20,075 bases of DNA from DRTC01 sp964521025 (lineage in GTDB: Bacteria; Cloacimonadota; Cloacimonadia; Cloacimonadales; TCS61). This document shows, one piece after another, positions 1-6,455 of this stretch; the first letter of the stretch is position 1, and every line of letters starts with the position of its first letter. The position numbers were made by a program, and so were the translations under genes. The stretch covers positions 1 to 20,075 of the forward strand of contig CAZFPK010000054.1 in NCBI GenBank assembly GCA_964521025.1. Direction: 5' to 3'. A model generated the notes under the pieces. That model did not search any database. It saw only the letters and a list, made by a program, of their open reading frames with translations, and was not told where the DNA came from.

Positions 1-46
1 TCAATATAATAAAAATCAGTAATACAAAGTAATTTATTGCTTTCAA
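1..46 (-). CDS. Partial CDS: N-terminal signal peptide of an unknown exported protein (TTG start)
   Basis: Only the first 15 codons lie in the window; the rest is beyond position 1. Reading down from a TTG start at 46-44 gives MKAINYFVLLIFIIL, a lysine followed by a hydrophobic run, typical of a signal peptide or N-terminal membrane anchor. A strong Shine-Dalgarno (GGAGGA, plus-strand positions 51-56) lies four bases upstream of the TTG, and this is what supports the start. It would be the last visible member of the minus-strand envelope gene run, 57 bp after the CBM48 lipoprotein gene. Function cannot be stated. Confidence 0.55.
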   Translation of the reverse strand, partial: MKAINYFVLLIFIIL

Positions 47-50
47 TTTT

Positions 51-56
51 TCCTCC
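51..56 (-). promoter_or_regulatory. Shine-Dalgarno deciding a TTG start
   Basis: TCCTCC on the plus strand reads GGAGGA on the minus strand, four bases before TTG at 46-44. No ATG is available at this spacing. Confidence 0.55.
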
Positions 57-76
57 AAAATAGTTTTATAAAATAG

Positions 77-95
77 GTCAACTTGGCTGGTTGAC
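77..95 (-). other. Intergenic hairpin between the CBM48 lipoprotein gene and the next gene
   Basis: Perfect 6-bp inverted repeat GTCAAC/GTTGAC with a 7-base loop, starting 8 bases after the stop codon of the lipoprotein gene. On the minus strand it is followed by an AT-rich stretch but not by a clean run of T. It could be a weak terminator, an attenuator or a processing site. Confidence 0.35.
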
Positions 96-103
96 TTACG
101 AAT

Positions 104-565
104 TTATTTCACGGTTAAGATGGAATTATTCCCTCCGTATCCGTCGTCGGTAAATTCCAATCCATTCGGATCAGTAACCCATGTATTTCTATCGACAACG
201 AATTTATACTGATATCTTCCCGGCTCCAATGGTTTTATTAAAGACCAGATTCCGTCTCCGGATACTCTATCACCGTGAGTTCCATCATCAAACATCGGGT
301 CAATGGTCGAATCATAAGAATGATTACTGCTGGCAGTTCCTCCCCAGAGATTGTCCGGGAAATCTCCGGCTAAAGTCACTAACCGGGCAGAAGGTGCTTC
401 ATATTGGAAAAGTATTCCTTCCTCAACTCGATGAGGAGGTGCTAATCTTTTTTTGATAAAACTCAGTGAACAGGATGTTGAGAGCAGGACGATTAAGCAA
501 AAAGTTAGAACGCTGAAGCATTGTAATAGGGAAGTAGAAGTTAAATGAAATCTGATCTTTATCAT
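104..565 (-). CDS. Small probable lipoprotein with a glycogen-binding CBM48 (AMPK-beta type) domain
   Basis: 153 residues. A positively charged start and hydrophobic segment (about 12-31) end at Cys32 (LSTSC). This resembles a lipobox, although Ser at -3 is unusual. Residues about 48-152 form one early-set/CBM48 domain of the kind in AMPK-beta glycogen-binding modules: an F-Y-E-A-P opening, LAGDF, an Asp-rich loop (DDGTHGD, 93-99), GIW, YQYKFVVD (118-125), a Trp at 129 and a closing DDGYGGNNS. The domain is nearly the whole mature protein, so its job is presumably to hold alpha-glucan at a membrane. The start codon is 9 bases beyond the stop of the preceding barrel gene, and its Shine-Dalgarno (AGGAGT, 571-576) touches that stop, indicating translational coupling. 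The neighbour carries the same domain type. Binding is inferred from the fold, and which membrane it sits on is not visible. Confidence 0.82.
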   Translation of the reverse strand: MIKIRFHLTSTSLLQCFSVLTFCLIVLLSTSCSLSFIKKRLAPPHRVEEGILFQYEAPSARLVTLAGDFPDNLWGGTASSNHSYDSTIDPMFDDGTHGDRVSGDGIWSLIKPLEPGRYQYKFVVDRNTWVTDPNGLEFTDDGYGGNNSILTVK

Positions 566-574
566 AAGAAACTC

Positions 575-2599
575 CTAAAAAGTAACAACTGCCTGCAAAG
601 TTATTCTTTGTTCTCTCTTCAATTGTATTTCAGCATTCCTGATCTTCTCTCCCATTCCGCGATATGTGGATTCAACAAATTCTGCAAAATTATCTGCACT
701 TTCCAAAAACTCCTCTCTTCCCCCTTGATAAAATTCGTCTGTTACGGAATTAAGTGTTTCCGGATTTACTCCCCAACCGAGAGATAACTTGATATTATCA
801 GATAGATGATACATCACTTCCGAATAATTAGCGTAGAAAACATCGATATTTTCTTTGAAATCTGTTTTTAAGTTCAGGACATCATCATTATAATAAGGAA
901 TTCTCGTATTTGTATATAAATTCCATTTGGGTGAAATATCCAGTTTGAAAACTACGATATTTTCAATATATTTTGGAACATACAGGAAATCCTGATGTGC
1001 AAATGTATTATCTAACTTGAATTCAAAAGGAAATTTAAAAATCTTATTCCGATAAGAGAAATTTGCTTTCCAAATCAAACCTGTCTTGTAACCGAGAACA
1101 GTATATTTTTCAAAAGGAACTTCCGAATATTTCTGAAACCAACGACCGTTTCCGTCGGTTTTTTCCAGATATTTATAATAATCCGCCCAACTGACCAGAC
1201 TATCCGGAAATGAATTTTTCCAATACTGAAGTTCCAGATAAGAAGAAAAACTTTCTGTTTCAAAATTCGAACTAAAAGTAAATCTGTCCTTGGAAATCGT
1301 TTCTTTGATCAAATCAGGACTTGGAAGGTAGATTATCTGGTCCTGATCTTCCTCAAAATAGAAATTCAAATCGTTCTTCCGGTAGGAAGCAGAGAGTTTA
1401 AGAGCAACAGGAAATGTAACAGAAGTTCCCAAAAAGGTTGAACTTCCGGTCAACCAGGTCTGATTTACTAAAATAATGTACGGATCATACCCGAAATCCA
1501 AAAATTCCTTTGTATCATCAAAGAATAAATACTCTGTTTGAATTTGGAGATTCATCGGATTTTTCCAGCCATTTTGGAAGAAATTTTTGTTTAATGAAAA
1601 ATCTAACTCTTTACAATTGTAATCATAAATCTCATAATCTGCATGTTCTTTAAATTTTGCTTTAAAAAGCGAACCTCCAATTTTTAGATCAAGTTCCTGA
1701 TTTTCTTTATTGGAATGTGAATATTTAAATGAAGTTCTCCCAAATTGATAATCACCTTCCGCATCACCGAGTTCATCTGCATAAAGAACTTGTGCTTTGA
1801 TCTTAAGAGGAATCTGACTCGGAATAAACTTGAATATACCATCTGAACTTTCTGCATAAACTCCCCGATAACCGTACCCGAAATCATAATGATATTTTCC
1901 TTCGTCTCCGATAATATGCAGCGGATCATCGGAAGTGATCATTCCGTAATCATCGAAAGCATTAACATTAAAATAATTAGTTTTTAGTTTTAGATATGTT
2001 CTTTTATAATTGAGATGAGTTTTCCACATCTCGCTGCCTTCAGCGTTGTTATTGATATTCAGAACCGTATAACCCTCGAAATCGTTATTGAATTTGATCT
2101 TGATACCGAGATTCAGATCGTGTTCCGGTTTATCAAGATAATAGCGTTCATTGTTGTTTTTATCGAAAATATTTTGCGTGTAATACCTGCCGTGAAAATA
2201 AACTTTTGGATTAAAAGTGGATTTCACACCAGAAAATATCTGCGTTTTGACTTTCACCAATTTCCCACCGGTATCTATCTCAACTAAAGAATTGGAACCA
2301 CCATAACCATCATCTTCAATGTTGGGATTATCCTGATCAAAAAACCAGTTACCATCAACCACAAACTTATAAGAATGTTTTCCGGATGAAAGCTTAATAG
2401 TTGTCTTCCAAATACCGTTCTCATCTTTTTTCAAGGGATTTTTAGTAGTGTTCCAATCGTTTAACGAACCAGCCAGAAATACGGTTTGTGCATTTGGTGC
2501 TTCATAATTGAATTCGATCCCGGAATCTGTTTCTTTTACTGCTGAATTCAGACTAATGAACATTAAAACAAATAATAATATTATAAAACTAAACTTCAT
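575..2599 (-). CDS. Outer-membrane beta-barrel with N-terminal CBM48 glycogen-binding domain
   Basis: 674 residues. Residues 1-20 are a signal peptide (cleavage near NSA). Residues about 27-108 are a CBM48/AMPK-beta-type carbohydrate-binding module: FNYEAP, LAGSLNDW (Trp49), GIW (Trp64), YKFVVDGNW (Trp85) and DDGYGGSNS. The remaining ~560 residues alternate aromatic and polar residues in the manner of transmembrane beta-strands, have no hydrophobic helices, and end in Phe674 (AVVTF), the usual C-terminal signature for BAM-inserted barrels. I do not recognise the barrel family. The likely role is an outer-membrane channel or receptor for glucan, with the CBM48 supplying affinity. Barrel termini are normally periplasmic, so the module probably faces the periplasm. 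An AAGGAG Shine-Dalgarno lies just upstream of the ATG. It follows another barrel gene by 60 bp and is coupled to the CBM48 lipoprotein gene downstream. Confidence 0.8.
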   Translation of the reverse strand: MKFSFIILLFVLMFISLNSAVKETDSGIEFNYEAPNAQTVFLAGSLNDWNTTKNPLKKDENGIWKTTIKLSSGKHSYKFVVDGNWFFDQDNPNIEDDGYGGSNSLVEIDTGGKLVKVKTQIFSGVKSTFNPKVYFHGRYYTQNIFDKNNNERYYLDKPEHDLNLGIKIKFNNDFEGYTVLNINNNAEGSEMWKTHLNYKRTYLKLKTNYFNVNAFDDYGMITSDDPLHIIGDEGKYHYDFGYGYRGVYAESSDGIFKFIPSQIPLKIKAQVLYADELGDAEGDYQFGRTSFKYSHSNKENQELDLKIGGSLFKAKFKEHADYEIYDYNCKELDFSLNKNFFQNGWKNPMNLQIQTEYLFFDDTKEFLDFGYDPYIILVNQTWLTGSSTFLGTSVTFPVALKLSASYRKNDLNFYFEEDQDQIIYLPSPDLIKETISKDRFTFSSNFETESFSSYLELQYWKNSFPDSLVSWADYYKYLEKTDGNGRWFQKYSEVPFEKYTVLGYKTGLIWKANFSYRNKIFKFPFEFKLDNTFAHQDFLYVPKYIENIVVFKLDISPKWNLYTNTRIPYYNDDVLNLKTDFKENIDVFYANYSEVMYHLSDNIKLSLGWGVNPETLNSVTDEFYQGGREEFLESADNFAEFVESTYRGMGEKIRNAEIQLKREQRITLQAVVTF

Positions 2600-2659
2600 T
2601 AAATCTCCTTAAATCTAAAATCATCTTTTTTAAAAGTTTAAAGTCCAAATAATGTGTTT

Positions 2660-4189
2660 TTAAAACCATCCTTTGATAATAAATTTTATCTCTTCCTGCA
2701 TATTTCCGCTGGATGCGAAGCCTTGGTCATTGACAAGTCCGTATTGTCCCCACCAACTCGGTCCGTATTGCAGGTAAAGTTCGGTATTCCCGCTGACTCG
2801 ATACTGGATCTCTCCAAAAATACTGTGCCGCGAGCCGACCCGGTCGTTGGCGATCATTCCTCTCGAAAAGATACGCCACTTGTCCGATAGATTGGCACTC
2901 AATTCGATTCCTGCGATTTGTTTCTCGGTTATTTCTCCAATATCGATTATCTTGAATTGCGTGAGCAGCTTGGCAATTCTATTCTCGACTGATAATTCCG
3001 TGAAAAAATCGTAATGTTTGTAAACTACTTCCTTCCATTTGTCATCCTGTTTATTGAAAAAAATCTTTCCTTTGAAGCCGTTTATGAATTCTATATAAAC
3101 TTCAGCATACAAATTCGATTTGGGGTTGTGCGTTTTCTTGAGCGTGGAAACATATTGATTGGAATCACCGATGCCGATGTCTTCGATCTCTTCGGGAACG
3201 ATCCATTCATTATGGGAATAATTAAAAGTTAGCGTTATTGCTCTTTGCGGAACAAGATAGTATGAATTGACCCAATAACCGATCTCGTTGGATTTATTAT
3301 CTCCCATTTCATTGAGATAGGAATCTCCGTAACAATAAATTCCGGGAGTAAAAAACCAGTGCCCCAAATTTGGTGTTCCCAACTTGAAACCGCTTAATTC
3401 CATTTTCGTGGCAACATTTGACTTGAAAAAACCTTTCAGACCTTCTTCCCGGTGCTGCTTCGTTAATTCGATCAGATCATCGTTAGAATCCTGGGTTAAA
3501 GCAATTTCTCCATTGAAGAAATATCTTCCAAAACTTAATTTCAAATCTGTTGCAACAACCTGGTTGTATTCTTCCGTATCTTTCCCTACCTGTTCATTAT
3601 ATTCGATGGAATTTTTTTGTTGGAAGAAAATACCTGTTTTCAATTTATTTTTGAGGAAAGATTGCCTGATCCGGAAAAGATGAATGTCGTCACCCGCTCC
3701 TTGCGAATAATCGGAAAAAACATAAGTTGCACTTCCATACCGGTTATGCCAGACATCCAATCTCGCTCCCTGACCGTTTCCGTCATTATTAACGGAACCT
3801 GTATTAACAATGCCGAGGAGTGAACTGTCCGTCCAGTAATGTCCGCTTTCGCGAGTGAATAAAGTGGTACTGAATCCGTATCCGTTCTTTTCCTGCCGAA
3901 AATCGATATGACCTTCCGTAAACACTGCTTCCGCATTGAAACTATCAAATTTGTAGTAATCATTATCTTTATCGGAATAGAATTTGAAATAGAAGTTGGA
4001 ATTTGCGACAGGACTTCCGTAAAATCTTGTTTCCAGATAAAAATTCGGATCCCAGGTATTCCATTTGAAAAAATCATTCTCATAATTTTTCCCGAGTTGC
4101 CCTTCAAAAAATCCTTCCATTTTGATTTGAGAATGCAGAAAATTCAGGACGATTAAAAATCCCGAAACAATTAATATCTTATTTTTCAT
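2660..4189 (-). CDS. Outer-membrane beta-barrel protein, family not recognised
   Basis: 509 residues from the chosen ATG at 4189. This start gives a clean signal peptide (MKNKILIVSGFLIVLNFLHS, then Q) and lies 34 bases past the stop of the PorV-like gene. The open frame extends upstream to 4249, but that would add 20 hydrophilic residues and overlap the upstream gene, so I rejected it. The Shine-Dalgarno is weak (GGAA). The mature part is rich in Tyr/Phe/Trp in alternating patterns, has many Asn/Gly/Asp turns, no transmembrane helices, and ends in Gly-Trp-Phe, consistent with a large beta-barrel. No carbohydrate module is visible, unlike the barrel gene that follows. Position in the glucan envelope cluster suggests a porin or surface scaffold, but this is inference. 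Confidence 0.72.
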   Translation of the reverse strand: MKNKILIVSGFLIVLNFLHSQIKMEGFFEGQLGKNYENDFFKWNTWDPNFYLETRFYGSPVANSNFYFKFYSDKDNDYYKFDSFNAEAVFTEGHIDFRQEKNGYGFSTTLFTRESGHYWTDSSLLGIVNTGSVNNDGNGQGARLDVWHNRYGSATYVFSDYSQGAGDDIHLFRIRQSFLKNKLKTGIFFQQKNSIEYNEQVGKDTEEYNQVVATDLKLSFGRYFFNGEIALTQDSNDDLIELTKQHREEGLKGFFKSNVATKMELSGFKLGTPNLGHWFFTPGIYCYGDSYLNEMGDNKSNEIGYWVNSYYLVPQRAITLTFNYSHNEWIVPEEIEDIGIGDSNQYVSTLKKTHNPKSNLYAEVYIEFINGFKGKIFFNKQDDKWKEVVYKHYDFFTELSVENRIAKLLTQFKIIDIGEITEKQIAGIELSANLSDKWRIFSRGMIANDRVGSRHSIFGEIQYRVSGNTELYLQYGPSWWGQYGLVNDQGFASSGNMQEEIKFIIKGWF

Positions 4190-4223
4190 ATTATTTCCAA
4201 ATAATTCCATCAAGATGATGTGC

Positions 4224-5213
4224 TTATTGTTTATTTCTGAACAAGTCAAATATCATACCAAACGAGAGACGATAAGTGCTGCCTAATTGTTCGTGAGCAA
4301 AAACTGCTCCATCAAGATTCCATCGTTTTGTTTTTATTCCAAAACCTGCTGTCAGATTTTCACCACTCATACCCAGGCGAGGAGCAAAAACATCGTAAAA
4401 CCACATTTCTCCCCCGAGATTGATTTGGCTGTCATCTTTATCCCAAACATAATCCAAGACAAAATTGACGACATTGTTCCAGTTATAACACGCTCCAAAA
4501 GTATATTCCCGGTAGAGTTTATCTTCAAAATCAAGAAATCCTAATGATCGCTGCCAGATATTTTTTGTAGAAAATCCCAAATAGAAAGATTTTTGTGGTT
4601 GGATGATCATTCCCAGATCGAAATCAAATTCAGATGGAGAATTTGCCTGTTCATAATCGGCTTTGGCATAAAAGTGTTTGAAATTTGCTCCCAAAAAAAC
4701 AGGAATTTCCATCAATAGAACCTTTTTCGATCCGGACAAATAAATCACTTGTTCATAATACTCCCCAAGCAAATTCTGCTGCGTCCAACCCAAACCGAAA
4801 TGAGCGAAATCTAAAGGAACAACGACTGCAGCCATTTCATTGAATAAGTCGCTGATACCATAAAGATTCTGATGAGAAAGAGTTAGAGATAAGTTGTTAA
4901 TTCTGGAAATTCCAGCCGGATTCCAGAAAACTGCAGTTGGATCATCTGCTAAAGCAGTGTAAGCATTGCCTAGAGAATATGCTCTTGCACCGTGATTCAT
5001 GGCAATGAAATTCGGGAACAAGGTGCAAGGTGCAAGGATCAAGAAAACGAGAAATATTGGAAGCATCCCCAATCGGGGGATTGGGAACGATGAGTGGAAA
5101 AATTTCGACTTGTAAGTTAAATTACGAGTTGAAATTTTTAGGAAATGTTTTCCTGTTTTGTCTCGAGTTGTCGTTAACTCCTTACAACTCGAATGGTACT
5201 TTATTTCTTTCAT
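4224..5213 (-). CDS. PorV/PorQ-like outer-membrane barrel (T9SS-associated family), N-terminus uncertain
   Basis: 329 residues as written. From about residue 71 the protein follows the PorV/PorQ (UPF0164, FadL-like) pattern: GARAYSLGNAYTALADDPTAVFWNPAG, then LTLSHQNLYGIS and repeated amphipathic strands. In T9SS bacteria PorV carries secreted cargo at the outer membrane, and cargo-type C-terminal domains occur in this window. The ATG at 5213 overlaps the preceding stop by four bases (ATGA), which argues for coupling. However, residues 1-49 are hydrophilic, and their DNA consists of inverted repeats. The only signal-peptide-like segment starts at Met50 (MLPIFLVFLILAP, ATG at 5066), which has no good Shine-Dalgarno. 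The true start may therefore be 5066, or repeats may have invaded the gene's 5' end. Family assignment is fairly secure; role in this locus is inferred. Confidence 0.75.
   Translation of the reverse strand: MKEIKYHSSCKELTTTRDKTGKHFLKISTRNLTYKSKFFHSSFPIPRLGMLPIFLVFLILAPCTLFPNFIAMNHGARAYSLGNAYTALADDPTAVFWNPAGISRINNLSLTLSHQNLYGISDLFNEMAAVVVPLDFAHFGLGWTQQNLLGEYYEQVIYLSGSKKVLLMEIPVFLGANFKHFYAKADYEQANSPSEFDFDLGMIIQPQKSFYLGFSTKNIWQRSLGFLDFEDKLYREYTFGACYNWNNVVNFVLDYVWDKDDSQINLGGEMWFYDVFAPRLGMSGENLTAGFGIKTKRWNLDGAVFAHEQLGSTYRLSFGMIFDLFRNKQ
5019..5037. repeat. Short tandem repeat of CAAGGTG inside the PorV-like signal-peptide region
   Basis: CAAGGTGCAAGGTGCAAGG on the plus strand is 2.7 units of a 7-mer. 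On the minus strand it encodes the LAPCTL part of the putative signal sequence. Confidence 0.7.
5068..5085. repeat. Inverted repeat CCCAATC/GATTGGG
   Basis: Perfect 7-bp arms with a GGGG loop (arms 5068-5074 and 5079-5085). It ends two bases before the alternative ATG (5066) of the PorV-like gene on the minus strand, where it would place a hairpin over the initiation region. Confidence 0.6.
5098..5139. repeat. 18-bp imperfect inverted repeat inside the PorV-like reading frame
   Basis: Arms 5098-5115 and 5122-5139 match at 16 of 18 positions around a 6-base loop. On the plus-strand transcript both mismatches would be G-U wobble pairs; on the minus strand they become A-C. The sequence falls in the first 49 codons of the PorV-like reading frame, where the encoded peptide looks non-native. 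Confidence 0.65.
5164..5191. repeat. 8-bp inverted repeat CGAGTTGT/ACAACTCG
   Basis: Perfect arms 5164-5171 and 5184-5191 with a 12-base loop. On the minus strand the loop reads AAGGAGTTAACG, which contains a Shine-Dalgarno-like AAGGAG with no start codon at useful spacing. Confidence 0.6.
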
Positions 5214-6331
5214 TTTATCACCGCGATCGCTTCTTTATGATGAACCTCACCGGATTCGGCAATGAATCGCAAAACATAAATTCCAAAAGGAACAATCTTT
5301 CCCATTTTATCTCTACCGTTCCATTCCCATTTCTGGATTCCGATTTCATCCTGGATATTGCTGTAATTCGCATTTCCGATGTATTTTCCTTCCAAATTGT
5401 AGATCTCAACTCCAAATATCGATGCTCGATTCAATTTCAAATCAAACGAAATTTTATCCATTTTATTGATAGCCAGTATTTTTCCTTCATCAAAAAAAAC
5501 TTTAATGATATCGAGGGGAATTGCTTTAAACGGCGGTTTTTTCAAATAACCGGTGCGGCTATTTGGTTCGATCCCGATATCAGGAAATCCATCTCCAAAT
5601 TCATCATCTTCATTTTCGGGTGCATCTATCAAGATACTAACATAATTATCGAGAACTATCATATCATCTGCATTTTCAGACATTCCGCCAATATTATCAG
5701 GAGCAGAATCAGGTCCACTTTTATTGTCCGAACCAGATGTAATTACTGTTAAAAGTTTTATGGAAGGATAGTTCAACATCGAATGTTCAGAGTTATAATA
5801 AAGAATTTCCCAAGGAATTGTAGCTTCCATTGATCTGTCCAGATTTCCTGTATCAAATGTCGCATAATCTTCAACTGTTACTTCATCTGCCTGTAGAAAA
5901 GAACCTTCTCTTACTTTCCAGAATTGAGGATTATTATTTGTGTCCCAGGTTGCCAGAAAAAAATCCGGATTCAAATTATAAAACTTAAATGATCTTTTCC
6001 AGGTGTTTAATTCCTGTAAATCCTGAATACCATAATCATCATAAATATCAAAAAACAACATCACATTATTATCCCAACTACAAGCATCGACTGCTACATA
6101 AAGATTTGCTTCATCCCAGGTAACTTTGATCTGCTTCACATCATTGTATTCTCCCCAAAATGAATCGTTGGGAAGTTCAAGCAAATTGCCTAAAGAATCA
6201 ACTAAAATAATTTCGTCGTCGGCGAATTCGCTACTATAACCGTCGATAATAATGCGGTCAGTAAGATCATCATCGGTTACTGAATATAAACTTAGCGATG
6301 AAATTAGCAAAATCAATAACACTATTTTCAT
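5210..6331 (-). CDS. Secreted protein with CBM9/DOMON-like N-terminal domain and FlgD-like C-terminal domain
   Basis: 373 residues with a signal peptide (about 1-17). Residues about 25-230 look like the beta-sandwich seen in CBM9, DOMON and glucodextranase C-terminal domains: IIIDGYSSEF, then KVTWDEANLYVAVD (70-82), an acidic FFDIYDDYG strand and AATIPWE-type ending. An almost identical TWD-x-x-NLYV-x-x-D motif occurs in the plus-strand protein at 12877. An Asp/Glu-rich linker (about 230-250) leads to a FlgD-like Ig fold (about 295-373: GVEIYNLEGKYIG, WEWNGRDKMGK, GIYVLRF). That resembles the T9SS C-terminal domain but lacks the NYPNPF lead motif. An AGGAAA Shine-Dalgarno precedes the ATG, and the stop overlaps the next gene's ATG. 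It is probably a surface or periplasmic glycan-binding protein; no catalytic motif is visible. Confidence 0.7.
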   Translation of the reverse strand: MKIVLLILLISSLSLYSVTDDDLTDRIIIDGYSSEFADDEIILVDSLGNLLELPNDSFWGEYNDVKQIKVTWDEANLYVAVDACSWDNNVMLFFDIYDDYGIQDLQELNTWKRSFKFYNLNPDFFLATWDTNNNPQFWKVREGSFLQADEVTVEDYATFDTGNLDRSMEATIPWEILYYNSEHSMLNYPSIKLLTVITSGSDNKSGPDSAPDNIGGMSENADDMIVLDNYVSILIDAPENEDDEFGDGFPDIGIEPNSRTGYLKKPPFKAIPLDIIKVFFDEGKILAINKMDKISFDLKLNRASIFGVEIYNLEGKYIGNANYSNIQDEIGIQKWEWNGRDKMGKIVPFGIYVLRFIAESGEVHHKEAIAVIK

Positions 6332-6343
6332 AAATTTCCTTTA

Positions 6344-6397
6344 ATAGAAAAACTTGAGTTAAACCTGCTTCAGCAGGTCTTGACTTAAGTTTTCTAT
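6344..6397 (-). other. 54-bp near-perfect hairpin in the leader between two envelope genes
   Basis: Arms of 26 bases each pair around a 2-base loop. The core ACCTGCT-TC-AGCAGGT is perfect and the outer arms (ATAGAAAA...TTTTCTAT) pair with two single-base bulges and two wobble-compatible mismatches. It lies 13 bases upstream of the ATG of the CBM9-like gene, so on the minus-strand RNA it sits directly before that gene's ribosome-binding site. There is no terminal T-run, so it is more likely a processing, stability or translational element, or a dispersed repeat, than a simple terminator. Confidence 0.65.
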
Positions 6398-6409
6398 CAT
6401 GTTTTTTAA

Positions 6410-6451
6410 AAACTTAAATCAAGCAAGATAAATCTCACTTAATTCAAGTTT
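6410..6451 (-). other. Second imperfect hairpin downstream of the triple starch-binding gene
   Basis: Arms 6410-6423 (AAACTTAAATCAAG) and 6438-6451 (CTTAATTCAAGTTT) match at 12 of 14 positions. It begins four bases after the stop codon of the upstream gene on the minus strand. It may protect the 3' end or attenuate transcription, and it stands next to the 54-bp hairpin. Confidence 0.5.
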
Positions 6452-6455
6452 TCAT

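Noticed and set aside
3640..4107. 155-codon minus-strand frame inside the 2660-4189 barrel gene
   Set aside because: Alternate frame of a gene with a signal peptide and barrel-type ending; no ribosome-binding site or recognisable domain.
575..4189. SusC/SusD-type (TonB-dependent) pair
   Set aside because: No plug domain, TonB box or SusD-like helical repeats; the two barrels are not of that family as far as motifs show.
4190..4249. Upstream extension of the barrel gene to 4249
   Set aside because: Adds 20 hydrophilic residues before a clean signal peptide and overlaps the previous gene's end.
5019..5200. CRISPR-like array
   Set aside because: The repeats are short, unequal and not regularly spaced; no direct repeat with unique spacers and no cas gene.
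5030..5752. 240-codon plus-strand reading frame
   Set aside because: It is antisense to the well-supported PorV-like and CBM9-like genes, has no signal or domain, and its opening part is the repeat region.
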